Positions 10,820 through 21,085 of a stretch of DNA of 64,000 bases are shown here, piece after piece. The translations under genes and the position numbers were made by a program. Source of the DNA: Psococerastis gibbosa. Taxonomy: Eukaryota > Arthropoda > Insecta > Psocodea > Psocidae. Under the pieces are notes generated by a model. The model was not told the origin of the DNA and made no database searches. It worked only from the letters and a program-made list of their open reading frames with translations. The stretch spans positions 21,204,001 through 21,268,000 of the forward strand of contig OZ020484.1 in NCBI GenBank assembly GCA_963971405.1. Reading direction: 5' to 3'. The stretch's first letter is position 1. Each line of letters begins with the position of its first letter.

Positions 10820-13324
10820 CAGAAATTCTTGAAATTATTAGATTCACTATGTGTAAAAACATAGGCTGGGTATATACGGATGCCGGTGATTCCCTGAGAA
10901 ATTTGTTGTAAAGGCCAATGGATTAGTTCAAAATCAAAAGCGCAGAGCCTAGGTACTTCTAGTTCAGCAGATTTTTGGCGCAGTGACACACCAGCGACCT
11001 AAAAATCGTCCAGAAATAGACTTTTCTTTTGCACCAACCTATTGGTCTCCATGACAAAGCGATGTTATCGTTGGTGTATACCGGGCCCTATGCCTAGGTA
11101 AGGCGTGTACTTCAATTGTCATATTTTCTTCATTTGTGCATTAAAAAATGATGAGATTTTAGTTTTTCTCTATGACATTCTCCATTTCAATTTCCTCATG
11201 GTAAAATTGATCAAAGAGTAAAATCACGCGTTGCAAACAATAACAAACTAAAATTAAACAAGTCTAGAGATGATATAAATAGAATAAATAAAATAATTTA
11301 AATTAATCTCTTGAGAACGAACGAATTATTTCGTAATTATATTTAAATCATAAAATTTCTTGTAGATTATAAAATTAAAAGAAAGACGGCGGGCAAACTT
11401 ACAAATTTGGAAAAAATTGAAACAAAAATGATCAATTATTGAAGACAAGTTGAATGAGGTGTACAAATGAATGCAACCTTGATGATTTTCCGTCAATGAC
11501 AAAATGAAATATGAAGAAAATATGACAAGTGGAACAATGAGCGACATATATGGTAACCATTAATGTCGCTTATTGAGGTTACCGCAATTTTACCAATTAG
11601 TCTTCCATACACTTAATCGTACTGAATTCGCGAGCACCCTAAGGACAGGATGTTACAATAAAATATTTAAAATAATTTCTCATTGCGTCGCTGGGATCCA
11701 TATACTGTACGTACCAACCACATACCTATTTTGTGCTTTCTTCCCTTGCTGGCTGTTCGGTTTCCAACACCATCACAATCGTCATGCAAATCTAATAGGA
11801 AAAGACAAGGTACATCCAATGAAGCAGACAATGAGGGAAATAACCTCCACGGGAATTGCAGTTGCCATTGATGGGTGCATGGGTAAACCACGCTTTCCAG
11901 AGACGGGAAGTGTATTCGTATGTAAATTGCAATCAAGGGAAAACAGAATAGAACGCTAACTCGACGAAGCTGAGATTGTAAGGCTCCCCTATTGAGCCTT
12001 TCTGCTGGAGGTGTTGGGGTTCAACTATCTTTTGTACCCTCCAATCAGCCACAAAGCCTATTTTCAAAATCTTCTATTCAAACATCCACTTCCGTCTTAT
12101 CTGAAATTTCCACTGCTCCAAGCTATTTTGTAAGAAATCAATGTGCTGGCTTGGTGTTTTCCAAATTCCAAAAAGGCCTTCATTCCAGGCGCAGAGAAAG
12201 ACATTGGGGGGAGGGGGGTTCAATTTCCTAACAGAGATGAGTGACAGCATTTTTAACCAAGATAAGGTAAAATGAAAAGAGTTTAGCGTGAAGAAAATTT
12301 ATAATATTATTGTTTAGCTAGCAATTAGTGGTAGAATAACAGACGCTTCTTGCTAAACCCATTGCTGAAGCTCATTTGTCAAAGTAGCGACGCCAAAAAG
12401 GCCCTAAATAATGAAATTTGACAAGCTCTAAATCCACTGCTCTTATGGTTCCATGCTTTTTGACTGACGAGCGTTTCATGGTCCCCATAAAAAATTACAT
12501 TATCAGTTGTTTGACCAACAAATTAGTCCTGGGTGGGTCTAAATGCCACTAAATGAAAAGTGTCAAAATGCCTTGAATTAGAACATAGTGTTAATAGCAT
12601 AAAATGAAGAAACCCACAAGGGTCACCTAAACCTAATTTAAACAACCGCTAAAACAAGCATCATAATAATCCTGTATATAGTAAAAGAAGGAAATATAAA
12701 GAATAATATTCATTCAGCGCGGAACACGGTGACAAAAGATACATCGTACGTATAAGGAAGATTCGAAGGATTATATAGTTCTCTGTTACAAAGCCTTGAT
12801 TGAAAGCTGCTAAAAGGACCAGACGGTTTTTCCACAATCGATGTCATATGTCAACGTCAGCTGAGAGTTTCATCAGCCTTTAAATAGCCATTCGTTTTTG
12901 TCAGTTTAGGCACAGACTATCTATTCTCCAAGTATTCCATCTTGAAAACTAATCATTGTGCGAAATAATGGTTTATCTCGCGCTACTTAACTGTCCTTAT
13001 GCTGCTCCTTCTTTTTCTCTCTAAAAAAACAATAATTGATAATACTATTTTTTCAGCCAGCAAATGTATCAGATCGTTTTCTTTAAAAATGTAGTGTATT
13101 TACATCATACGTAATCGAGTTACAGTGGGGGCATCACATTAACATGGCAAAACACTGCGTTTTTTTCGATATTAATTTCATAAATTATGCAAGTATTGGA
13201 AAAAACAAAGTATATCATCATACTCAATTAATGAGTAGTGTTTTGTTACTGTATGAGATGGTTGTAATTGAACAGGTTATAACACTGCTATTTTACTACG
13301 TGTCATCTCTATTGACTTTGACTT
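10820..13324. other. Noncoding stretch with two long unassigned frames
   Basis: A plus frame at 11573-11959 (128 codons) is the longest outside the PLE, but it overlaps an open minus frame and an open second plus frame over the same moderately GC-rich patch, so no frame stands out. A Ser-rich plus frame at 11974-12228 (85 codons, ending at a poly-G patch) lacks splice or promoter support. The rest is AT-rich and featureless. Confidence 0.35.
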
Positions 13325-13376
13325 ATTGTTCCATTACTGAGCCAACCTAGCGGAGTTAATTAAACTTACACTCAAC
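13325..13376 (-). repeat. SINE-1 fragment (3' part)
   Basis: Minus-strand fragment of the Glu-tRNA-like SINE: TTAACTCCGCTAGGTTGG followed by CTCAGTAATGGAACA, as in the longer copies at 20281-20470 and 56810-56862. The tRNA-like head is missing. Confidence 0.6.
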
Positions 13377-13379
13377 TAT

Positions 13380-14218
13380 AGTTAATGTATGTTTCATTGT
13401 TCATTTAGATTAGATTGTTAGATTTCCTTTACTTTACTTATAATTTTTAATATTCCACCCCATTGATCAGTGGAAAAGACTCGTACTCAAACTAGTACAA
13501 CATTATGAGTATGATTAATGATTAATAGCACAAGTATTGTACAGTTAAGACCAAAATATTATGCTGTATAGGTGATGCAGTTACTTCATTACAATTTACA
13601 TATTACCACTCAGCATAGATTGCGTACTTGTAGATAGCGTAATTTATTACGGTTCGCGGGTGTATTTATGCTAGCAAAAGGCAGATAGAACGCTAGTGCA
13701 AGCAAGACCTTTTTGTGCCCAATAAATACTCGACAGAGTGAAACAAACTTTGGAGGACAAAACGTCCCGAAAGCAACAAAGAAACCGAAAGAGTGGTCTC
13801 GCCCAGGGTCGGAGTAAGACTCCCTAGAGACGAGATCTGACAACAATGGATGACTTGGCAAGTCCCTGAAGGCATTTCAACTCCTGCTAAGCTAACTTAG
13901 AAAACAACTCGGTAAACTCCAAACCGACTCTACTTTTATCAACTATTCGAATTTAAATCTTGTCTTCGGAACAGACTTTGTAATCAACATTGCAGTCCCA
14001 ACTTTGCACCCCCCCCCCTCCCCTCTACCCTTCCAACATTTCAATTCAAAACATACTGTTGGTATTTTTGTAAGCCTTTGAACGTATGTATAGATAGCCA
14101 TCATGAATATGAATTAAGCAAATACAGCGTAATTTGAGTTTTCAGGATTTTGGAGCCCAATTCTCTGGTCCTAAGTTAGTAAATAATAGGATAGCTACCG
14201 AATAATTCAGTTAGGCCT
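13380..14218. other. Noncoding stretch, nothing recognised
   Basis: An 83-codon minus frame at 13610-13861 overlaps another minus frame and shows no gene signals. A C-rich tract lies near 14008-14025. Confidence 0.35.
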
Positions 14219-14440
14219 ACGCCACCTAGTAGTAGTAGTGTTAATAACGACTTAGGCCTCATTTGGGCCCATAGAGCGACCCCGACTTGACTATCCTATG
14301 CCAGCCCATAGGACAGTGGACCTCCTGATTATAGTGGATTCCGAACCACTTGGGAAACACAGTCAAGTCACACGATTAGTTCGGAGGTGACCAGGACAAG
14401 TCCTACCATGTTTCCCTACTACGCCACCTAGCTATCATCA
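14219..14440 (-). repeat. tRNA-derived SINE (SINE-3)
   Basis: Read on the minus strand it starts with a box-A-like GGTGGCGTAGTAGGG, followed about 75 nt later by a box-B-like GGTTCGGAATCC, the internal RNA polymerase III promoter layout of tRNA-derived SINEs. The 3' part (GAGGCCTAAGTCGTTATTAA, then ACTACTACTA) recurs at 37490-37556. The 13-mer CTAGGTGGCGTAG occurs at both ends; it may be a target duplication or the head of an adjoining copy. Confidence 0.5.
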
Positions 14441-14794
14441 GCAACTGTAACATGAACGAAGTGGTATAACTTACTTATCCGTGAATAAGTGTAAATCATT
14501 CTAATCATTCGAATGTTATTGTGATTGCTTTGTTTTTCGTTGTTAGTTTGTTGTTTTGTGTTGTGAGAAAAATAAAAATGAAATATTTAAAATTTAAAAC
14601 AAATTATTTCCATATGAATGTAAATTTACCTACTCAAAGGATTTAATGCGAATTAAAAATAAAAAAAATTAAAATAGTTTGTCAGCTGATATGAATTGCT
14701 GTTTATTGTTGTATATGGCATATGCTAGGCGTTGGCGGAACTTTTTTCTGGGCCGCAGTGGTACCAACATTACAAAATATAGTCTATTTCGGAG

Positions 14795-14862
14795 CGGGTC
14801 AGTTTTGTTTTTTTGGTTCCTAGGACCTCAAAACGTGTAAATCCGTTGAAATCTCGAAATCA
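14795..14862 (-). repeat. Family D end fragment
   Basis: On the minus strand it reads GAGATTTCAACGGATTTACA then CGTTTTGAGGTCC and AGGAACC, matching the left part of the family D element at 63690-63745. Only the first 60-70 bp of the family are present. Confidence 0.55.
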
Positions 14863-14869
14863 AATCATT

Positions 14870-16191
14870 ATAAAGCTACCATTGGACTAACTTAGTATAA
14901 ATAGGAAAGCAAATAGAAATGGCTTGGTTGTAGAAACATTTTCAAACAGGGTAAATATATTTTCATTAATTCATTCGGCTATTAGTCATAGGGTATCTAT
15001 AAATCCTTCAAACGCCATAGAAAATGCGCAGACATGATGAAATACCACCAACAGAAATGTGTGATCAACAAAGGCGGAGTCAAAATGGCTGCCACGTCCG
15101 TCAAAGAACCGACTCTCCCTCTATAGCCTGGATGAAATTTCAGGAGCGTAGGAGCCCTTATTGTTACTTTTCAGATCAAAACAAAATGGTAAAAATAATG
15201 AAAATTAATTAGTAATAATTTAAAATACGATGAATATAGGCCTAAGTGCTAAAGCTGAACATTGTGAGGCTGTGAGCAGACACCCAATAATTAAATACAA
15301 AGCGAGTTTGGCCTGCTGGTTCACGGCTCAAGGGCCGTATCAATCAAGAGACATCAGCGCTTAAAAAGAGAATTGTAATAGCTTGTTGCTGAAGAGTTTC
15401 TAAATATTGAGTCGATTCCCGTCGGCAACTGCGAGAACTCCTATTCAAAGTGCCAATGAATATAACATTGATAGAACACAGTATTTGTATCTTTCATTTC
15501 CATTAATTTTCGCTGAAAGAAGCCTTTCTTATTCTTAAATTTCACTAACCAGTTCTTGCATCAGTGTCGAAACACTTTGAAATATTTTTTTTTAATCTAT
15601 GGGGCAACCTGCTACTTTCTTTTAATGACTGGTGTCCTATAGGAGACGAGGCGGGTGGCCGCATAAATAAATAAATAAACATTTTTTGGCGGGACCGAAT
15701 GACCCCACTCTCGTATGTAGACTTCAAGGTCTACCGTTTACGGTTAAATTGCAAGAGACGACTAAGTCAAAAATCTATGCGATTTAGATGGAAAGGATTG
15801 TCATGGCATCTTACTTCGGCCTTAAAAATGCCGGAATTAAAATATTATATCGGATAGTAGACCGGATAGAATGCCGAATATTATACCAGATAGTATGCCT
15901 AATGAAGTGTATACGTACTGGGCTGATTGTATATTCAATCGTGTAAATTAAATACAAAAAAGAACTTCAATTTTCCGAGCTACAATAATTATCCTTATCG
16001 CTTTCGTCGAAAAACCATAAGCGAACGGGTCTTCCTGGAACGAGGTGTTGAGCTTCAGCAATCCATAACATTTTTTCACTACTACTCAATAAATTAATTT
16101 AAAAATAAATGCAAAATAAAACGGGAAACAGTTCTTTTTACGCATAATTACACCCTTTTCGGAGAAAATCTTCTAACAGTTACTTTTACAG
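14870..16191. other. Noncoding stretch
   Basis: No supported gene. A near-palindrome GTAGACTTCAAGGTCTAC lies at about 15717-15734 and shares its TTGAAGTCTAC word with the hammerhead-like family at 32.1 kb. (AAAT)n lies at about 15664-15678. Confidence 0.35.
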
Positions 16192-16521
16192 CCGGCTGGC
16201 AGCAACATGTGCCATGTCACTCCCTTCGATCCTGATGTCCTGGAGAAAATCGAATCATCCGAATGGGGTCTGGTCCATATTTATTCGGATTATTTGGGAT
16301 TGTACTGTAGGCCAATAGTAAATTGACAACAGTCCTGTTTCAGCCAGGTTGGCTGGATGGGCATCCGGAAAGTAGTCGCTCAACGATTCAACGTGTTCCC
16401 TCGTGTAAGCGGGTGGAACTTGAAGTTATGCGACGAAGCAGTAGAATCCGAGATGATAGGCGGTGGTCGTTCTGAAAGCGTGCTTCCATCTGCGGTCGAA
16501 ATCTTCAGTGGAACTGCATAG
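16192..16521 (+). other. Open, coding-like block, strand uncertain
   Basis: After TTACTTTTACAG the plus strand reads 44 codons (including DPDVLEKIESSEWGLVHIYS), one TGA at 16324, then 64 more codons in the same frame (including VGWMGIRKVVAQRF). The minus strand over 16380-16652 is also open for 90 codons. The minus strand at 16460-16532 matches other copies of a repeated motif (GCAGTTCCACTGAAGATTTC), so at least part is repeat-derived. No protein family is recognised. I treat it as a transposon-derived or decayed coding block rather than a gene. Confidence 0.3.
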
Positions 16522-16532
16522 ACTTTTAACAA
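16460..16532 (-). repeat. Hammerhead-like repeat family H, decayed copy
   Basis: Minus strand AAGTCTATGCAGTTCCACTG followed by AAGATTTCGACCGCAGATGG. It aligns with copies at 32090-32190 (minus), 32905-32965 (plus) and 33740-33812 (minus). It keeps the CTGAAGA half of a hammerhead core but not the GAAAC half. Confidence 0.4.
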
Positions 16533-16690
16533 TGTATCTCGGAGGCAAGCAGCAACTGTTTGAGCAAGGGGATGTGCACTGATATACATAGCAAGCTGCA
16601 GGGTGGTGGGGGTGGAGGCGGAGTCACCTGATTGGGTCCCTGCTACCTGCACCTGATTTCATCCGGAACCTGTCATCATCCAAATTTCAG

Positions 16691-16785
16691 GTTTATGTTG
16701 GAACCCTACAACGAGGAAACGCTTCTTTTGCTGGTTGACCTATCGCGAGATTGCCAGACCTCCCCCTACGTTTCACCGCTATCGG
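16691..16785 (+). CDS. Weak candidate internal exon
   Basis: Acceptor CATCCAAATTTCAG, then an open frame FMLEPYNEETLLLLVDLSRD continuing to VSPLS, then donor TATCG/GTAATA. Third codon positions are mostly C or G in an AT-rich setting, which favours coding. It lies next to the repeat-derived block at 16192-16652, so it may share that origin. The protein is not recognised. Confidence 0.25.
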
Positions 16786-16959
16786 TAATACTTAGCCTAT
16801 GGGTTGGCGGCAACTATTCTATTATATCGCAGATCTCAGCATCTTGTACATACAAGTACATGGCACGGCGCCCGCGCTGTCTGTGTCCACAGATTCTTTT
16901 TTTAAGTTTCTGTTTTGTATACTGTTTCCACCTTGTTATTTTTTTTTAATCTGACTTTT

Positions 16960-19900
16960 TTAGATAATACTTTGCAAAAAAAAAAATTGCAGCAAAGTTG
17001 TTTGAAGGATCTGCAAAGATAGCAAATGAGTTTTTGAAAGGGCAGCATCAGGGCCTTGCGGATTTGCGAGGAACAGCTGATCCAAGAATGATTAATGCCA
17101 GTATTGGATCCCGAGTGCCAACTGCTGTATTTAATTAAGTCAAAGCAGCTGAGTCAGTGAACCAGTCTACCTTCCTTCTATCTCCGCCCCCCCCCCTCCC
17201 CTAGCGTCTTTTCTCCTGCTTTGATTTTCCCTCGCCGATAACTTCTTTCATGCATTAATCAGAAAAGTTGAAATGACTTGATTCAAACTAAAACCTTCAT
17301 TACATTCGGCGACAGATTGTGCTCAAGTTTTTTATGTTGAAATTGAAGGAACAATTTTGCGCTCAAAATTTTCATAAAAATTCTCTCTTATTTCTGACAT
17401 AACTAGATTGCGAGTATTGTTATAAAAAAGAAAGCTTTTCTTTTTTCAGAGACAGTGATTGGTTCGTATTATAATTTACATCATTGCTTAATTCAGTTTT
17501 AAAATAATGTAATAAATAATAATTCCAGCATCATTAAGAGGGAATGGAACGTAAACGCAGACAAAATCTGGTGTTTTAGTGAATTTTTTTTGTTTCTAAT
17601 TTAATTTAGCCTAAAAAGCAAGTTATTAAAAAATATGTAGTAAGTTATATTCAAGTTGTAGAATATATATATATTACTTTGAGGTACTTTTAAATTTTGG
17701 TAGGCTACAGCAGTTTACTCATGTAAATTACTGGGGACTAAAATGACCCTTAACGTAAAATAAATGAAAAACACCACAAATTAAAAATGCTCCAATAATA
17801 ATAATATGATGCATGCAATTGTCTTTTGCAACTTGAGCAGAAAGAATCTTTAGTATCTTACTTAGTAAATTAAATAAATAATAATAATAAGTATCCTTTA
17901 ACATAGCGACTGGTTGGTTACCTAATTTTTTGGACCAGCAGGCTTAGCACAAACAGAAAAGAATAACTTATCCGGGAATAAGTGTTCATTATATTATCCT
18001 AAATAAACCTCCTGTATGGAAATTAACTTGCTGGAATTAAAGCGGATAATAATTAAATTTCAAATTGTTTGTCACCAGAGACTAATTGCTGTTAATTGTT
18101 GCATACGCTAGACGTAGAAATTTTTTTAAATTGAACTATTCTTGGAGCTAAAAATGTTACCAAAACAATTTATAATAGCACTTGCCTTCCTAAAGTGATC
18201 TTGTCTGCATTTTAAATCCTTGGTTAAGATTAAAATAATCGCCTTAGTAGGCCCGCAGGATAATACAAATGAAATTCTTCTGCTTTATTTACGAACCTGC
18301 GGATAAGTTTTAAAAGGACATGCTAGGTAGAAAATGAGCACCCCAAAATTGGTTGTTTTATTTAAATAACAAAGCAAGTCATTAAAGATTTGGCTCAGGA
18401 AAGTTGTAGAAGACTACTTCATGCAGTGTAAAATTATAATGGGAAATATTAAATTTTTGGTACCGTACCTTAGTTCTTTCATAAATACCAGACAGGACTA
18501 AAATTTCTGGTATTCTGGGATTTTTGGAAGAACTACAAAACCGAAAAGTAAAAATACCCAATTATATGATGCACGAAGTAGTCTTTTACAACTTAGATGA
18601 GCTAAATTTTTAATAAATTGCTGAGTTAATTAAATAAAAAATGAAAAGTTTTTAATTTTAAGGTGCCAATTTTCTTTTTAGCATATCCTCTTAATACCAT
18701 GTTAAAAAAGGTTTTAAATAAACCTCCGAGTAAGTTATTCTTTTCCATCGATGCTTTTATACAATACGCGTTGCACAAAGCTAACTTGTACTCGGTACAG
18801 CAACCTTAGAAAAAGTGGTAGAACATCAGCAACAATTACTATATTGGGCAGTGAAGGAAATTATTTCGGAACTAGCGTGAGACCATAATACAATTTGAAG
18901 TGATTTTCTACACAATATGTTCAAAATAATATGCATGATTGATATGATTATGAGTAAAACATCCAAATATTTTCATGCATTTAAGACGCAAGTTTGCGTG
19001 GGATATTATACTCGGAATATTCCCAGTGACACATCCAACCATTAATCATAGTCAGCTTTTTACTTCACAGTTCTAATTACGCATCCACAATTTGGCTAAC
19101 TAGGTGAAATGCAACTTGCTGCAAGGAAGGGAGGCTGATGGGAAAAGCGGTATTATAACAGAAAGTTTCATACAGTAAGAGTAATGTAGCTTACGTTAAA
19201 ATACGGTAGTAAAATAAACGTTGCAATAGTAAAATGAAATACCTGATATTACGTTTCACTTAATGTTCAAAATTCTAAATAATAAATATATTTATTTTTT
19301 AGCCAGAAGGCCCTCTCTTAGTCTCTTACACTCAACTAGGGGTCGGCAACAAACACAGTAGTAAAATTTACAATGCCAGTTAAAATCGAATTGATATTTC
19401 CTAAAAACTAATTAAAAATTTATTTGGAAATGGAGTTTTAAATATTTTTCAATTGTAAAGTATAGGACTCAAACTCAAGTTATCCGATGCAATTGGATTC
19501 TTTCTCGATTCAGATCATAAAAAATCCCAGATAAGTAAATTAAATTACATTTCCTTACTTTAATTATGAAAAGGCAACGCTTTTACTTTTACTGCGACCG
19601 TTTTCAGCAGCAATATCGCGCATTTACAAGTAATATTTTTTTTTTCAAATTCATCAGCATGCTTCACCTACTAGCCCGTAAGCAGCATTTCGGATCGGAT
19701 GGCTCGGAGAGTTCGGATAAGTCATCCACTGTAGTCACTTGAGCCGATATGAATACAAAGTATACAACGATAGAAAGAGGGAGAGAAATGAAGAGAAGAG
19801 AGAGAGAGAGAAAAGGAAACCTGAATGTTGGTAGAAGCTGATGGTGACAGTCGGCATTGGAGAGACCATGAAAATTGAAATTTTCCAATTTGCGGAGCTG

Positions 19901-20280
19901 TTCAATTGAAAATCTGTTATATCGTGCACATCAACGGAATTGCCAATACCAAAAGAGTGAAATATATTTGAGATTGGACTGGCGGACCAGCGGCTCACGT
20001 GTTGAAACCTGTTAACTTAAATCGGATGCCAAAAAGCAGCCCAATTTACAGTATTGCGCCCATGTCTGTAGTGCAATAATAAATAATGTCAAATACATTA
20101 TACAATATATATTATATTACCGGTATATATATATATATATTATTTTTACACTAGCACGATACTAAAGACTACATGCATTTTTTTCCAAAAAGTCCGCTCA
20201 GAATTTATTGACAAATATCGCTGTGGCACACTTTTAATATTGTACTGACATGTTATTCAATTATATTACATGTTAACTTT
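16960..20280. other. AT-rich noncoding DNA with small repeats
   Basis: No supported gene. A short SINE-1 fragment lies at about 19308-19341 on the minus strand. (GA)n runs lie at about 19776-19815 and (TA)n at 20103-20145. A hairpin AAAAGAAAGC/TTTTCTTTT lies just before a pyrimidine-rich TTTTTTCAG at about 17449, where I could not define an exon. Confidence 0.4.
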
Positions 20281-20470
20281 TTGTTCTACTAGTATTACTA
20301 AGCGAACCTAGCGGAGTTAAGACTATAAAGCCCTCTCTTACACTCAACTAGGAAGGCCCGGGACCGCCTGTTTTACATGCCCTCCGAAGCATGGCCAAAA
20401 AATGTAGCAAGTGTGGGACTCGAACCAACAACCTTTCGGGTGAAAGTCGGAGTCTGTGCCACTACTCGAC
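20281..20470 (-). repeat. SINE-1, full-length Glu-tRNA-like SINE
   Basis: On the minus strand the head GTAGTGGCACAGACTCCGAC carries box A. Next comes TTTCACCCGAAAGG, which resembles the anticodon arm of tRNA-Glu(UUC), then box B GGTTCGAGTCC. The body (GGCCATGCTTCGGAGGGCA, CCCGGGCCTTCCTAGTTGAG) and tail (CTTAACTCCGCTAGG) are shared with copies at 49229-49395 and 56198-56862. It is transcribed by RNA polymerase III and mobilised in trans by a LINE in known families of this type; the partner LINE is not identified. Confidence 0.8.
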
Positions 20471-20510
20471 ATGTCCTGACATGGAATACGGCCTTATAAT
20501 GTTGTCTGCC

Positions 20511-20592
20511 GTACAAGAAAGAAAGAAAGAAAATTGTCTTTATTTCCATATGGGCGAATTTTGGGCCTTGCGGCCCACTCTTGCAAACTAGG
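20511..20592 (+). repeat. Hairpin-tail repeat (family T)
   Basis: GAAAGAAAGAAAATTGTCTT, then TATTTCCATATGGGCGAATT, then a perfect hairpin TGGGCC-TTGC-GGCCCA at 20562-20577. Relatives lie at 51108-51175 (minus), 52350-52428 (plus) and 53740-53865. Loops differ while stems stay paired, suggesting that the RNA structure was kept. It may be a retroposon 3' tail. Confidence 0.6.
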
Positions 20593-20650
20593 TAACTTCG
20601 TTTAAGTACATGTTAAACATTTTTGTTCAAATCTACTTTTCCAGTTTCAG

Positions 20651-20786
20651 AAACTGCTAAGCTGTGTAGGGGGGGGGATGGCATCCAACTGCAAGATGAC
20701 AACTATCACTTTCTTGTCTGCCCGATGTTTGAAGATGGTGTCTGTGTCGAAACCAGTGACAAGGACAACCAGGCCGGACACGTTAA
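20651..20786 (+). CDS. Candidate host exon, Cys-containing peptide, unidentified
   Basis: Acceptor CTTTTCCAGTTTCAG, then 136 nt with no stop (44 codons plus two split codons), then the near-consensus donor TTAA/GTAAGT. The frame enters in phase 1 and leaves in phase 2. The peptide includes KLCRGGDGIQLQDDNYHFLV, then CPMFEDGVCVETSDKD and NQAGH, with three cysteines spaced 17 and 7 residues apart, suggesting an extracellular or otherwise disulfide-bonded region. G+C is about 50% against a very AT-rich flank. It contains a G9 run translated as Gly-Gly. No family is recognised. It sits between a SINE-1/family T pair on the left and SINE-2 on the right, which fits a small exon between repeat-filled introns. 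I judge it the best single host exon here. Confidence 0.6.
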
Positions 20787-20892
20787 GTAAGTAGAAACAG
20801 CTACATTATTTTTTTTTTTTTTAACATTTAATAGCTTATAGCCTACAACACTTTTTCAACATACCCACAGTATTAAACACACCGTGACACAC

Positions 20893-21085
20893 AGCGGCTT
20901 CGGTGGCAATGTGGTAGTGTGGTTTTACTTGTGCGAGTATGTACACACCTCAGTACATACTCGCACAAGTACAACAGAGACGTCTCGTAACTCGACACAA
21001 GTACCTATTAGGTGACTTAGTGAGGCGATTGAAGAGGTTAATCGGTTACATTCACTAAATTGTTTGTATGCGATTTAAAAATATA
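20893..21085 (+). repeat. SINE-2 copy with an internal perfect palindrome
   Basis: The head CTTCGGTGGCAATGTGGTAG matches the head of the minus-strand copy at 40990-41185 (CTTCGATGGCATAGTGGTAG). The tail GTTTGTATGCGATTTAAAA matches 37600-37625 and 40990-41040. Inside, 20927-20944 and 20953-20970 form an 18/18 bp inverted repeat with an 8-nt loop, which the other copies lack. Confidence 0.6.

Noticed and set aside
11573-11959. 128-codon plus-strand frame, longest outside the PLE
   Set aside because: Overlapped by two other open frames in a locally GC-richer patch; no splice, promoter or domain evidence.
13610-13875. Overlapping minus frames over a GC-richer patch
   Set aside because: Two frames are equally open and neither has boundaries; shadow of composition.
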